Both the position numbers and the translations under genes were made by a program. From the NCBI RefSeq assembly GCF_003111645.1, contig NZ_CP022187.1, positions 3,720,001 to 3,784,000 of the forward strand: a DNA stretch of 64,000 bases, given 5' to 3'. This document shows positions 19,219 to 28,164 of this stretch, in pieces. Each line of letters begins with the position of its first letter. Within the stretch, counting starts at the first letter, position 1. The notes under the pieces were generated by a model that was not told the origin of the DNA, did not search any database, and was given only the letters and a program-made list of their open reading frames with translations. Source of the DNA: Parazoarcus communis (GTDB lineage Bacteria > Pseudomonadota > Gammaproteobacteria > Burkholderiales > Rhodocyclaceae).

Positions 19219-21411
19219 CTATCGGATCGAGGCGGGTTGCTCGGCCCGTTGTGTTTCGTGTGCAGTGCAGCGCTGTATGAGCGCCTGAACGTCGAGAATC
19301 AGCGCCACCTCGCCACTGCCGAGGATGGTCGATCCGCCGATGCCTTTCACATGGTGAAAGATGGTGCCCAGCGGTTTGATCACTGTCTGGAATTCGCCCA
19401 TCAGGTTGTCGACGACAATGCCTGCCTTGAGCCCGGCGTACTGGACCACCACAACGTTCTGCCGTGCGGGTGCTTCGCCGCGGAACTCGAACATTTCGCG
19501 CAAGCGCACGAAAGGCAGTACTTCGCCGCGCAGGTTGATGTAATCGCGTCCGTCCGAATCCCGGGTGAGTTCGATGCATTCGACCACCGAGTCAAGCGGG
19601 ATGACGTAGGCGGACCGACCCACCCCGACCAGAAAACCGTCGATGATGGCCAGCGTGAGCGGCAGGCGGATCGCGAAGCGGGAGCCCTGGCCCGCTGTCG
19701 AACTGACTTCGACGGTACCGCGCAGGCTCTGGATATTGCGCCTCACGACATCCATGCCGACGCCGCGACCGGAAAGGTTGCTGACCTGCTCGGCGGTTGA
19801 AAAGCCGGCCTCGAAGATGAGGTTGTATGTCTCGGCGTCGGTCAGGACCTGGCCGGGCTGGATCAGGCCGCGCTCCACTGCCTTGGCCATGATGCGATCG
19901 CGATTGAGTCCGCCGCCGTCGTCGGCGACTTCGATGATGATGCTGCCGGAGTCGTGAAAGGCGTTCAGTTCGAGCCGCCCGCGTGCGGGCTTGCCATTGG
20001 CGACGCGGACATCCGGGGCTTCGATGCCGTGGTCCATGGCGTTGCGCACAAGGTGCATGAGCGGATCGCCAATCTTCTCGACCATCGACTTGTCGAGCTC
20101 GGTGTCGCCGCCGGAAATCGACAGCTCGATGTCCTTGCCGAGTTCTCGTGATACATCGCGGACAACGCGGGTGAAGCGGTTGAAGGTCTCGCCGATCTGC
20201 ACCATGCGCAGCTGCAGTGCGGCATCGCGAATGCTCTCGACCAGGCGCCCGGTAAGCGATGTGGCTTCGATGAGTTCGCCGATGCCGGTGTTGGTCGCCA
20301 GCAGGTTGACGCTGGCCCCCGCAATGACAAGCTCGCCGACGAGGTCGATGAGCTTGTCGAGCTTGTCCGCGGGAATGCGGATGAGCCGTGCTTCGGCTGC
20401 ACGCTTGTCAGTGACTTGCTTCTGCTTGACGATGGCGGCATCGACGAGCTCGGGGCTGACAACCTTCTGTTCGACCAGAATTTCCCCGAGCGGAATCGGC
20501 GGAGCGGAATCGGCGCTATCGCTTCCAGGTGGCGCCTCCTGCTTGCGGAGACCCTCATCGAGTTCGGCCTGGGTCAGTGCCCCCACCCGGACCAGGATCT
20601 CACCCAGCCGCATCGGGTCTTCGGGCAGCTGGTTCACCAGGGCGACATAGTCGGACAGCTTGCTGTGAGGTGGCAGGATGTGCAGCGTGCAATCGTCGCG
20701 CACGAAATCGAACACGCGTTCGATGCTGGCCTTGTCAGCCGTCGACGCAAAACTGATCTCGAAGCCGAGATAACAGGCTTCCGGATTCATTTCGTCAGCA
20801 TTCGGCATGCTGTCCGCGAGGGTTTCCAGCAGCACGATCCTGCCGATCGAGGTGAGGTAACGCAGAAAGGCCAGCGGGTCCATGCCATTGCGAAGGACAT
20901 CGGGGCCGAACCGCAGCGAAATGTGCCAGCAATCCGTCTCCACTTCGCCACCGCCCGAACTGTGCAGGGGCTCGTCGCGCGCCGAGGGCGGCGCCGACGA
21001 CGGTGCATCGCCACCGTTGCCCTTTTCCAGCCAGTCTCGTTGCAACCGGTTCAGCAGGGCGCTGCCTTCGGCGGCCAGGTCCGCATCGGGCGCTGGCGTA
21101 CCGGCGGCGAGGACGTCGAGCAGGTTGCCGATATGATCCGAACAGGCAAGCAGCAAGGCGACGAGGTCGCCGCTGAGCTTGATCTCGCCATTGCGCAGCC
21201 GGTCGAGTACGTTCTCCACCACGTGGGTGAAGGACACGATGAAGCCGCATTCAACGACACCTGCGCCGCCCTTGATGGTGTGGGCGGATCGAAAGACGGC
21301 GTTGAGGATGTCGCTGTCCTCGGGGCTGCCTTCGAGTTGCAGCAGGGCATCCTCGAGCGCGGCAAGCTGTTCGCGGCTTTCAGTTACGAAAACGGTGGTG
21401 ATTTCGTCCAT
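19219..21411 (-). CDS. cheA: Chemotaxis histidine kinase CheA with two GspE-N/MshEN-like repeats in its linker
   Basis: A 730-residue CheA. The HPt domain has His44 in RSAHTIKGGAG. Residues ~160-250 form a CheY-binding-like domain. Residues 268-291 (RLGEILVRVGALTQAELDEG...) and 307-330 (LGEILVEQKVVSPELVDAA...) look like two GspE-N/MshEN-type motifs, which are unusual in the classical enteric CheA. Dimerisation follows, then the ATP-binding core: N box HLVRNAMDHGIE (~453-464), G1 EVADDGGGL (~494), STAEQVSNLSGRGVGMDVV (~538-556), and a C-terminal CheW-like domain from about 590. It phosphorylates the CheY at 23019 and CheB. It lies 14 bp after the STAS gene. Confidence 0.94.
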   Translation of the reverse strand: MDEITTVFVTESREQLAALEDALLQLEGSPEDSDILNAVFRSAHTIKGGAGVVECGFIVSFTHVVENVLDRLRNGEIKLSGDLVALLLACSDHIGNLLDVLAAGTPAPDADLAAEGSALLNRLQRDWLEKGNGGDAPSSAPPSARDEPLHSSGGGEVETDCWHISLRFGPDVLRNGMDPLAFLRYLTSIGRIVLLETLADSMPNADEMNPEACYLGFEISFASTADKASIERVFDFVRDDCTLHILPPHSKLSDYVALVNQLPEDPMRLGEILVRVGALTQAELDEGLRKQEAPPGSDSADSAPPIPLGEILVEQKVVSPELVDAAIVKQKQVTDKRAAEARLIRIPADKLDKLIDLVGELVIAGASVNLLATNTGIGELIEATSLTGRLVESIRDAALQLRMVQIGETFNRFTRVVRDVSRELGKDIELSISGGDTELDKSMVEKIGDPLMHLVRNAMDHGIEAPDVRVANGKPARGRLELNAFHDSGSIIIEVADDGGGLNRDRIMAKAVERGLIQPGQVLTDAETYNLIFEAGFSTAEQVSNLSGRGVGMDVVRRNIQSLRGTVEVSSTAGQGSRFAIRLPLTLAIIDGFLVGVGRSAYVIPLDSVVECIELTRDSDGRDYINLRGEVLPFVRLREMFEFRGEAPARQNVVVVQYAGLKAGIVVDNLMGEFQTVIKPLGTIFHHVKGIGGSTILGSGEVALILDVQALIQRCTAHETQRAEQPASIR

Positions 21412-21425
21412 GATGGGTCCGGGCG

Positions 21426-21737
21426 TTAGCCTTCTCGGGCGGGGATGAGCATCGGGTCGCCGAAGCTGGCTGCGAGATTGAAGAAGTCGACGACTTCACG
21501 CACAGCCGCACTGTGGGCGACGAGAACGGCGCGCTTCCCCAGCCTGCTGGCCTCGCGCTTGACCAGTATCAGCAACTGGATGCCCGCGGTGTCGATTTCT
21601 GCCACCGCCGACAGATCGATCTCGATCTCATCGTGGACTGCAAGTGCGTCGAGCAGCTGCTGTTTCTGTGCGCTGGCGTTGTAGATCGTCATGTCATCGA
21701 CGATCGCCACCCGGGTGCCGGATCGAGAATCGCTCAT
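21426..21737 (-). CDS. STAS-domain protein (anti-sigma-factor-antagonist type)
   Basis: A 103-residue single STAS domain. The phosphorylatable-serine region of this fold falls at AVAEIDTAGIQLLILVKREA; here the usual D[ST]SG is DTAG, so the phosphoacceptor would be Thr. The start is ATG 21737 with TGAGG upstream; a GTG two codons earlier is possible. It sits between a sensor-less receptor and cheA, 14 bp from cheA. STAS proteins in chemotaxis operons are known but their role is poorly defined; a scaffold or partner-switch role is inference. Confidence 0.83.
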   Translation of the reverse strand: MSDSRSGTRVAIVDDMTIYNASAQKQQLLDALAVHDEIEIDLSAVAEIDTAGIQLLILVKREASRLGKRAVLVAHSAAVREVVDFFNLAASFGDPMLIPAREG

Positions 21738-21744
21738 TGCCACC

Positions 21745-23016
21745 TCAGAAGAGTTCTATCTTGGCGCCCTGGCCACTGCTTGCGTTGTCGGTTTCGTGCA
21801 GGGCCGTATGGTGCGTATGACGCTGCTGGTCCATCACGTAGTTCGAATAGATCTCGTCCAGGTGCTGCGACAGCGGGATGTAGCTGAAATCCGGTTCTTC
21901 CGATTGTCCGAGGCGCTCGGCGAGAACGCCGAGATGCCCATCGAGGCGGGTCAGGGAGTCCGAGGTGTGCTCGATCTGCTGGCGGGTGACGTCCTGGAAC
22001 TGTACGCTTGCCAGGGCAGACATGAACATGGTTGCCAGCGCTTCGCTGCTGGTGCGCACGGTGTCAATCACATGGCCCTGATGCACGAGGATTTCCTCAT
22101 AGCTGTGGCCCAGTTCGCTCAGTTGATCAGCGAATTGATTCAGTGCGGCCTGTTCGCTCTCGAGATTGACCGATGACAGCTTTTCCTGCAACTGGGTTTC
22201 AATCGTGCTGGCCACGCTGAGAATGCCCCGGTTGATCAGGACAACCGCCTTCTCGGTCTCGGCCGAGAGCTTGCGCACTTCGTCCGCGACCACCGCGAAC
22301 CCACGCCCGGCTTCACCTGCACGGGCCGCTTCGATGGCGGCATTGAGCGCGAGCAGATTGGTCTGGGCGGCAATGTCCTTGATCAGGCGGGTGAGCGACT
22401 CGAGCGAGCGCGCTTCCTTGACCACCTGGCCCACGCGTACCTGGTCAGCTTGCGTTTCCTCGATCCGGAAGCTGATGTACTTGCGCATGTCCGCGATCAG
22501 TTTCTGGTTTGCGGCGATACGGGCTTCGGAAGCGTGCGCCATCTCGTTCGACTCGGCCGAGCTTTCGGCGACGAAGGCGCCGAGGCGGCCTACGACCTCG
22601 TCGATGGCCTGCAGGCGCTCGGTGATGTCGTAGGCCGCCTTTTCGGTCTGCTGCACGACGCTGTCGAGCTGTTTGCGCAACACATCGTTGTAGGTGGGCA
22701 CGACGCGAAGTTCCTGCGCGACCTCGTCCGCAACCGCGCCGACGTTTTCCGAGGCGTGCTCGAGCTCGCTCTGGCGGGTGGACATGCCGAGCATCCCGTC
22801 CTTGAAGAACGCAAGTGACACGAGGCGTTGCCCGATGTAGGCCACGGCGACGATCAGCATGGCGCCTACGGCATCGCCGACCGGCTGCGACAGGCCGACG
22901 CCGGGTAGAAACACCTCGTGAAACCACCCATTGAAAAAGAACACTACGAGACCGGCGCCTGTGGCGACGGTTGCAAAGACCATGCTCGACCGGCGAAGTA
23001 GTGTATTGAGCGGCAT
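21745..23016 (-). CDS. Sensor-less methyl-accepting chemotaxis-type protein
   Basis: A 423-residue receptor-like protein with two adjacent membrane helices (about 12-30 and 47-66) separated by ~16 residues, so it has no periplasmic sensor domain. The cytoplasmic part is coiled-coil with the conserved tip [41 protein letters not shown] in the middle, and a long divergent tail after it. It ends in AKIELF. It directly follows cheY (2-bp gap) and precedes the STAS gene. It may sense a cytoplasmic or membrane-associated signal, or act as a scaffold. Confidence 0.82.
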   Translation of the reverse strand: MPLNTLLRRSSMVFATVATGAGLVVFFFNGWFHEVFLPGVGLSQPVGDAVGAMLIVAVAYIGQRLVSLAFFKDGMLGMSTRQSELEHASENVGAVADEVAQELRVVPTYNDVLRKQLDSVVQQTEKAAYDITERLQAIDEVVGRLGAFVAESSAESNEMAHASEARIAANQKLIADMRKYISFRIEETQADQVRVGQVVKEARSLESLTRLIKDIAAQTNLLALNAAIEAARAGEAGRGFAVVADEVRKLSAETEKAVVLINRGILSVASTIETQLQEKLSSVNLESEQAALNQFADQLSELGHSYEEILVHQGHVIDTVRTSSEALATMFMSALASVQFQDVTRQQIEHTSDSLTRLDGHLGVLAERLGQSEEPDFSYIPLSQHLDEIYSNYVMDQQRHTHHTALHETDNASSGQGAKIELF

Positions 23017-23018
23017 TC

Positions 23019-23384
23019 TTAGCGCATCACGAGTTTGATGGTGTTGAGCAGTTCGTCGGCGGATGCAGGCTTGACGATCCAGCCGGACGCCCCGGCGGCC
23101 TTGGCTTCCGCCTTCTTGGACTGTTGCGACTCGGTGGTCAGGAACAGGATGGGCATGAAGCGGTAATTCGGCAGCTTGCGGACTTCCTTGATGAAGTCGA
23201 TTCCATTCATGCCCGGCATGTTGAGATCGGTGATCAACAGATCCACCTTGACGCCGGACTGGAACTTCTTCAACGCATCGGCGGCATTGGATGCCTTTTC
23301 CACGCCGTACGCGGCCTTGGTCAGAATGCCCGAAATGGACAGCAGGATGGTGGCGGAGTCGTCGACCAGAAAGATTGTTTTCAT
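23019..23384 (-). CDS. cheY: Single-domain response regulator, CheY-like
   Basis: A 121-residue receiver domain. The acidic pair is in [10 protein letters not shown], the phosphoacceptor Asp in [17 protein letters not shown], the conserved Thr in [11 protein letters not shown] and the Lys in [12 protein letters not shown]. It is the first gene of the chemotaxis operon, next to a palindrome, direct repeats and a FliA-like promoter. The ATG at 23384 has only a weak ribosome-binding site; a longer frame to 23426 seems unlikely. The output partner (flagellar switch or other) is not determined here. Confidence 0.9.
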   Translation of the reverse strand: MKTIFLVDDSATILLSISGILTKAAYGVEKASNAADALKKFQSGVKVDLLITDLNMPGMNGIDFIKEVRKLPNYRFMPILFLTTESQQSKKAEAKAAGASGWIVKPASADELLNTIKLVMR

Positions 23385-23489
23385 GTGTGCGGATTGAATC
23401 TCAGGAAAACGGGCAAAGCCGATCAAGCCTTGCCCGTCCAGGTGGGCACGTTGATGTACGCCGATTGGCTCGCGCCGCAGCGTGAACAG

Positions 23490-23516
23490 TCAACGGTAGA
23501 AGTGAGCATTACTTTA
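23490..23516 (-). promoter_or_regulatory. FliA (sigma28)-like promoter for the chemotaxis operon
   Basis: On the minus strand TAAAGTAA is followed, at the exact sigma28 spacing (TAAA-N15), by ACCGTTGA. Against the consensus TAAAGTTT-N11-GCCGATAA this matches 6 of 8 in the -35 and 5 of 8 in the -10. It would start transcription about 100 bp before cheY. The -35 lies inside the perfect palindrome 23505-23532. Confidence 0.45.
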
Positions 23517-23532
23517 CCGGTAAAGTAATGCT
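23505..23532. promoter_or_regulatory. Perfect 28-bp palindrome upstream of cheY
   Basis: Arms AGCATTACTTTACC and GGTAAAGTAATGCT meet with no spacer. No T-run flanks it on either side, which argues against a plain terminator. Its position over the candidate -35 of the cheY promoter suggests an operator for a dimeric regulator. It could also be the terminator of the upstream dienelactone hydrolase gene. Confidence 0.6.
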
Positions 23533-23560
23533 ACGTTTCCATTGTGACGTTTCCATTGTG
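23533..23560. repeat. Two tandem 14-bp direct repeats next to the palindrome
   Basis: ACGTTTCCATTGTG occurs twice head-to-tail, starting immediately after the palindrome. Relative to the proposed cheY promoter the repeats lie at about -50 to -77, where an activator would bind. Confidence 0.75.
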
Positions 23561-23608
23561 ACGAAATTCATACGCTTGTGGCACTAAACACACACTACTC
23601 GTGAAAAG

Positions 23609-24490
23609 CTACACGCCGTTGCGCTCGAACCAGGCCAGCATGCGCTTCCAGCCGTCTGCCGCCTCGGTTGGGCGATAGCTCGGGCGGTAGTCCGCATTGA
23701 ATGCATGCGGGGCGTCGGGATAGACAACCAGTTCTCCAGCCTTGCCCGCCTTCTTCAGCGCGTCGCGCATCGCATCGACATCGACCACGGGGATGCCCTG
23801 GTCCTTGCCGCCGTACAGCCCCAGCACCGGTGCGTGCAGGCTGCCGGCAATGTCGAGCGGATGCTTGGGCATGAGCTCGGAGGGCGCGCCGTCGAGGCGT
23901 CCGTACCAGGCCACGGCTGCGCGCAGTTTCGGGTTGTGCGCGGCGTACAGCCAGGTGATGCGGCCACCCCAGCAGAACCCGGTGATCGCCAGGCGCGCCG
24001 CGTCGCCACCGTGCCCAGGCGCCCAGGCTGCGCAGGCGTCGAGGTCGCTCATGACCTGTGCGTCGGGGACCTTGGATACGATGCCTGAGAGGATGGCGCC
24101 GACGTTGTCCAGCTTGGTCGGATCGCCCTGGCGGAAATACAGTTCGGGTGCGATGGCGAGGTAGCCCTGCTTGGCGAGGCGCCGGCAGACGTCGCGGATG
24201 TGCTCATGCACACCGAAGATTTCCTGTATCACCAGCACCGTCGGCAGCTTCATTCCGCCTGCCGGTCGTGCAAAATACAGCGGGAGTTCGCCCGTGGCCG
24301 TGTTGACCGTCGCATTGCCGGTGTCCAGCCCTGCGCTGTCGGTGTTGATCACGGTGCTGGCCTGGACTGGCTGTACCGCAAGCGCAAAGCCCGCAGCAGT
24401 CAGCGTGGTGATGAAGGCCCGGCGATTGAGCTGTGCCGAAGGCAGCAGGCTGTCGAACTCGGCGGTCTTTGCATTCGTGTCTCGGGACAT
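23609..24490 (-). CDS. Tat-exported dienelactone hydrolase family protein
   Basis: A 293-residue alpha/beta-hydrolase. The N-terminus carries a twin-arginine signal ([20 protein letters not shown]). The catalytic triad is visible: the cysteine nucleophile in GFCWGG (about residue 170), Asp in YGGKDQG (about 225) and His in PDAPHAFN (about 262). The family hydrolyses dienelactones and related esters. I start at ATG 24490 with AGGAG upstream; the frame continues to 25540 but that region overlaps the divergent LOG gene. It is monocistronic and reads toward the chemotaxis operon. The true substrate is unknown. Confidence 0.87.
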   Translation of the reverse strand: MSRDTNAKTAEFDSLLPSAQLNRRAFITTLTAAGFALAVQPVQASTVINTDSAGLDTGNATVNTATGELPLYFARPAGGMKLPTVLVIQEIFGVHEHIRDVCRRLAKQGYLAIAPELYFRQGDPTKLDNVGAILSGIVSKVPDAQVMSDLDACAAWAPGHGGDAARLAITGFCWGGRITWLYAAHNPKLRAAVAWYGRLDGAPSELMPKHPLDIAGSLHAPVLGLYGGKDQGIPVVDVDAMRDALKKAGKAGELVVYPDAPHAFNADYRPSYRPTEAADGWKRMLAWFERNGV

Positions 24491-24671
24491 GCGCATCTCC
24501 TGTTGGATTTTGGTACGGCGCGGACAATGAAAAGCGACTGAAGCATGGATGGCGTCGTAATGGATCTGTTGCCACCAAAAGAGTTCCCGCTTGTGTCTGT
24601 CATTGAAGATTACCCGTTTTCGCCCTTGTGGGTGCTGCCGGCTGCAGGGTGCGGAGCAGTGACGAATCTGC

Positions 24672-24701
24672 TTGCAATTGGAAATGTTGCAGTGCAACAA
24701 T
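24672..24701 (+). promoter_or_regulatory. Possible promoter with embedded dyad for the LOG-family gene
   Basis: TTGCAA (24672-24677) and AACAAT (24696-24701) are 18 bp apart and could be -35 and -10. A 13-bp dyad GTTGCA-G-TGCAAC (24686-24698) lies between them, at a place where a repressor would block the promoter. The rest of the 246-bp divergent gap holds nothing I recognise. Confidence 0.35.
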
Positions 24702-24736
24702 AACCGCGCGAGATCCTCGTGCATCGGAGAATCATC

Positions 24737-25636
24737 ATGGACAAGAAGAGTCCCCTCAAGGCGCGCAATTTCCCCTCGGCTCAGGACGAGGCGGCCACTG
24801 TGCGCCTGCCTTCCCGCTATGCAGGGCCCGGCAGTTCCTACGGCATGGCCTATGCGGATACCGAGTTCCTGTTGCGTGAAGAGTTGCGTCCGGTACGCAT
24901 GCAGCTCGAGCTGATGAAACCCGAACTGATCCAGCAGGACCAGGGTGTGGAGTCCACCATCGTCATTTTCGGCAGCGCGCGCTTCAAGGCGCGTGAAGAG
25001 GCCGAGGCCATGCTGGCGTCCGCGCAGGATGCCGGCCACCCCGATGCGATCCGCCACGCCGAACGCATGGTGGCCAATGTGCGCTACTACGAGGAGGCGC
25101 GACGCTTTGCCGAGCTCGTCACCCGCGATGCCGACGCACTGGGCGAGCCGGTGATCATCACCACCGGTGGTGGCCCCGGCATCATGGAGGCGGGCAACCG
25201 CGGCGCGTACGACGCCGGCGGCCGCAGCATGGGCATGAGCATCCACCTGCCGTTCGAGGAAGATCCCAACCCCTACATCACGCCCGAACTGTGTTTCCAG
25301 TTCCACTACTTCGCCATCCGCAAGATGCACTTCCTGATGCGGGCCGTGGCGCTGGTCAGTTTTCCGGGCGGCTTTGGCACCATGGACGAGCTGTTCGAGG
25401 TGCTGACACTGGCGCAGACGCGCAAGATCCGCCGGCGCCCGATCGTGCTGTTCGGCCGAGCGTTCTGGGACCGCGTGGTCAATTTCGAGGCCCTGGCGGA
25501 CGAGGGCGTGATCAGCCACGCCGACCTCGGCCTGATCCACTATGCGGAGAGCGCCGAGGAGGCCTGGGACATCATCAAGCGTACCTACCGGGATGACGAT
25601 CCGGAGCTGACCGCGAGGCAGAACCGCGCAGCCTGA
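24737..25636 (+). CDS. LOG family protein (Rossmann-fold nucleotide phosphoribohydrolase type)
   Basis: A 299-residue LOG/TIGR00730-type protein. The nucleotide-binding signature is present as [14 protein letters not shown] (about residues 143-156) and [12 protein letters not shown] (about 211-222), the two motifs that define LOG proteins. It may cleave the ribosyl bond of a nucleoside monophosphate. The N-terminal ~60 residues are an extension not found in the short plant-type LOGs. I use ATG 24737 with CGGAGA seven bases upstream; ATG 24719 lacks a site. The gene stands alone, divergent from the dienelactone hydrolase and convergent with the acetyltransferase. Confidence 0.87.
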   Translation: MDKKSPLKARNFPSAQDEAATVRLPSRYAGPGSSYGMAYADTEFLLREELRPVRMQLELMKPELIQQDQGVESTIVIFGSARFKAREEAEAMLASAQDAGHPDAIRHAERMVANVRYYEEARRFAELVTRDADALGEPVIITTGGGPGIMEAGNRGAYDAGGRSMGMSIHLPFEEDPNPYITPELCFQFHYFAIRKMHFLMRAVALVSFPGGFGTMDELFEVLTLAQTRKIRRRPIVLFGRAFWDRVVNFEALADEGVISHADLGLIHYAESAEEAWDIIKRTYRDDDPELTARQNRAA

Positions 25637-25689
25637 TAAGGCGATGCGGGATGTGTGCTTCAGGTGGCCGGTGTCGGTGCCTGAGGCAC

Positions 25690-26208
25690 TCAGCCGTCTG
25701 CAGGGGCCTCAGGCGTATCGAGCGTGAGCTGGTAGAAGGCGAGATCGAGCCAGCGCCCGAACTTGAAGCCGGCCTGCGGCAGGGTGCCCGCGTGCACGAA
25801 GCCGAGCCCGGTGTGAAGGGCAATGCTCGCCGCGTTGCCAGCATCGATGGCGCCGACCAGCAGGTGGCGCTGGTGCTGGCGCGCGCGCTCGATCAGCGCC
25901 TGCAGCAGCGTCCGCCCAACGCCGCGACCGCGATAATCGGCGTGCACATAGACCGAATGCTCAACCGAGTACTTGAACGCCGGGTAGGCGCGAAAGCTGC
26001 CATAGCTGGCAAAGCCTGCGAGCCGCCCCTCGTGTTCCAGCCCGATCACCGGAAAGCCGCCCTGGCGCTTGCCGGCAAACCATGCGTCCATGCTCTGCGG
26101 CGGGCGCGGGGTGTATTCGTACAGTGCGGTCGAATGCAGGATCGCATCGTTGAGCAGATCGAGGATGGCACCGGCGTGGCGTTCGGGGCTGCAGTCGACA
26201 AGTTGCAT
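25690..26208 (-). CDS. GNAT family N-acetyltransferase (phosphinothricin/methionine-sulfoximine type)
   Basis: A 172-residue GNAT protein. Acetyl-CoA-binding motif A is visible as [23 protein letters not shown] (about residues 87-110), followed by [22 protein letters not shown]. The N-terminal [13 protein letters not shown]...WF segment resembles the Pat/YncA group, which acetylates phosphinothricin, methionine sulfoximine or related amino acids. I use ATG 26208 because everything upstream in the frame overlaps other sequence and is not GNAT-like; the ribosome-binding site is weak. Its exact substrate is unknown. Confidence 0.85.
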   Translation of the reverse strand: MQLVDCSPERHAGAILDLLNDAILHSTALYEYTPRPPQSMDAWFAGKRQGGFPVIGLEHEGRLAGFASYGSFRAYPAFKYSVEHSVYVHADYRGRGVGRTLLQALIERARQHQRHLLVGAIDAGNAASIALHTGLGFVHAGTLPQAGFKFGRWLDLAFYQLTLDTPEAPADG

Positions 26209-26437
26209 GGTGTGTTGGGTGTGAGCGGTGTGGGGCTTCGACGTGGCGAGACTGTAACCGACGCTCCGCGTCGATGCACCTTTCATGTGCCCGTGAGCAC
26301 AGGGTTTGCATGTGCCGGCGGGCGGGGTTATCGTCGCATCCCTTCTGCGTTTCGACTGCTTCGATGATGAGTGTCCTTCACCGTTCCGCCCGGCCGCGCT
26401 GCAAGCGCCCGGCGTCGCCATTGTGGCGGGACTGCGC

Positions 26438-27676
26438 ATGAGCGCCCAACTCGGACTCGGTCTGCGTGATGTCGCCGCGATGGGGCAGATCTTCACCCCG
26501 CAGCCGGTGGTGCACGCCATGCTCGCGCTCAGGCGCAACAGTGGCCGTGTGCTCGAGCCCTCCTGCGGCGACGGTGCGTTTCTGCAGCACCTGCCGGGGG
26601 CGGTCGGCATCGAGTTCGATGCCGACTATTGTCCGCCGGGCGCGCTCAACATCGACTTCTTCGCCTATCCGGACAGCGAGCAGTTCGACACCATCATCGG
26701 CAATCCGCCCTATGTGCGCTTCCAGGACGTGCCCGAAGCCACGCGCAAGCGCCTGACGGCGACCCGCCCGGACGCGCGCTTCGACGGGCGCTCCAATCTC
26801 TATCTGTTCTTCATCGAAAAGTGCGTGCGCCATCTGGTACCGGGGGGCGAGCTGATCTTCATCACGCCGCGCGATTTCCTCAAGGCAACATCCGCGGTGC
26901 ATCTGAACCGCCTGCTGTACGAGACCGGCTCGATTACCGACGCCATCGAGCTCGGCGATGCGCGGGTGTTCGATGATGCCGTGCCCAACTGTCTGATCTG
27001 GCGTTTCGAGAAGGGCTGTCGCGAACGCAGCATGCGTTACCTTGAGCTTGGCACGGGCGACGACATCGGGGCTGCGCTGCGGGCGCCGGCGTGGGAAACC
27101 CGGCATTTCGTCGAGGCGGGCGGGCACCTGATGTTCGCGCGCGGGGACTATCCGCTGCGTCTGGCCGATGTGGCCTTCGTCAAGGTCGGGGCGGTATCGG
27201 GCGCCGACGAACTGTTTGCCGATGCACGGCATGGCAGCCGGGACTTCGTCTGTTCATCCACCGTCAGTACCGGCGAGACCCGGCGCATGATCTGGACTGA
27301 GCCCGGCGAGCCGCCGCCGCCGGTGCTCGATGCACACAAGACGCGCCTGCTGCAGCGCAAGGTGGCGCGCTTCGATGAGTCCAACTGGTGGATGTGGGGG
27401 CGCCTGCACTACCGCAGCGCGCTGCCACGCGTGTATGTGAATGGACGCACCCGGGTCGCAAGTCCCTTCTTCCTTCATCCGTGTACGGATTACGATGGCG
27501 CGGTGCTGGCAGTCTTTCCGCGCCGTGCCGATGCCGACCTCGAGGCCTTCCGCGATGCGCTGAACGCGGTGGCGTGGGCCGACCTCGGTTTTGTCTGCGA
27601 CGGTCGCTTCCTGTTCACCCAGCGCAGCCTAGAGCATGCGCCGCTGCCGGCGACCTTCTCCGCCTTCCTGCCCTGA
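26438..27676 (+). CDS. Orphan N6-adenine DNA methyltransferase (TaqI/Eco57I-like)
   Basis: A ~412-residue class I methyltransferase. The layout matches gamma-class N6-adenine enzymes of the TaqI type: GQIFTPQPVVHAML, SAM motif I VLEPSCGDGAFLQ (about residue 38), an acidic residue after motif II in VGIEFDADY, and catalytic motif IV IGNPPYVRF (about 88). The C-terminal ~220 residues would hold a target-recognition domain. No restriction endonuclease gene is adjacent, so it may be an orphan modification enzyme or a bifunctional remnant. I chose ATG 26438 with GGCGGGA upstream; the frame is open from 26306. The target sequence is not predictable by eye. Confidence 0.8.
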   Translation: MSAQLGLGLRDVAAMGQIFTPQPVVHAMLALRRNSGRVLEPSCGDGAFLQHLPGAVGIEFDADYCPPGALNIDFFAYPDSEQFDTIIGNPPYVRFQDVPEATRKRLTATRPDARFDGRSNLYLFFIEKCVRHLVPGGELIFITPRDFLKATSAVHLNRLLYETGSITDAIELGDARVFDDAVPNCLIWRFEKGCRERSMRYLELGTGDDIGAALRAPAWETRHFVEAGGHLMFARGDYPLRLADVAFVKVGAVSGADELFADARHGSRDFVCSSTVSTGETRRMIWTEPGEPPPPVLDAHKTRLLQRKVARFDESNWWMWGRLHYRSALPRVYVNGRTRVASPFFLHPCTDYDGAVLAVFPRRADADLEAFRDALNAVAWADLGFVCDGRFLFTQRSLEHAPLPATFSAFLP

Positions 27677-27712
27677 GCGCCCTGCGTGGTCCCTTGCGCG
27701 CTCTTTATAGAT

Positions 27713-27734
27713 ATTCGATCTAAGGATATCGAAT
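27713..27734. promoter_or_regulatory. Inverted repeat upstream of the small membrane-protein gene
   Basis: ATTCGAT and ATCGAAT flank an 8-bp spacer in the AT-rich gap after the methyltransferase gene. It could be an operator or a weak hairpin; no regulator gene is adjacent. Confidence 0.35.
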
Positions 27735-27858
27735 GGACCACGGGTTGCGGTTCTAAGCTCTGCGTTACGCTTCGTCCCACATTGTGACTGAACACAGTTG
27801 GCCCCGCACATGCGCCGGGTCGGCTGCAACAGCAGCAAGACGGATAAGGAGTGTCGGG

Positions 27859-28164
27859 ATGCTTGAAGTGACTGGGGTTGTCGTTCTGGTGGTTGCAGGC
27901 CTTGCCGCGTCGTATTTTCGCGGCATGCGCAAGAAGGTCGATGGCCTCGCGCTTGCCGAAGCCGAGCCGGCCCGGGTTGCACGCCTCTATCTCCGTCGTG
28001 TGTCCGATGTGAATGCCTTCTGGCTGCACATGCAGACCACGGACGGGCGCAAGTACTGCATCGCCGCGCCCTGGGAACTGGAAGACACGCTCGCCCGCCT
28101 CGAGCGTGTCGGGCTCCGCCTGTCGCAGGACGAGGTGCGTTACCTCAACCAGTCTTTCGCCTGA
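27859..28164 (+). CDS. Small membrane-anchored hypothetical protein
   Basis: A 101-residue protein. One N-terminal hydrophobic segment (VTGVVVLVVAGLAASYF, about residues 4-20) is followed by a positively charged RGMRKK turn and a soluble domain with DVNAFWLHMQTTDGRKYCIAAPWELEDTLARLERVG. The ATG at 27859 has a good AAGGAG site. The layout predicts a single-pass protein with a cytoplasmic C-terminal domain. I do not recognise the family. The gene ends exactly where the convergent EamA gene ends, with no spacer. Confidence 0.6.
   Translation: MLEVTGVVVLVVAGLAASYFRGMRKKVDGLALAEAEPARVARLYLRRVSDVNAFWLHMQTTDGRKYCIAAPWELEDTLARLERVGLRLSQDEVRYLNQSFA

Noticed and set aside
24491-25540. N-terminal extension of the dienelactone hydrolase frame
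   Set aside because: It overlaps the LOG-family gene on the other strand and lacks any domain; the Tat signal defines the start at 24490.
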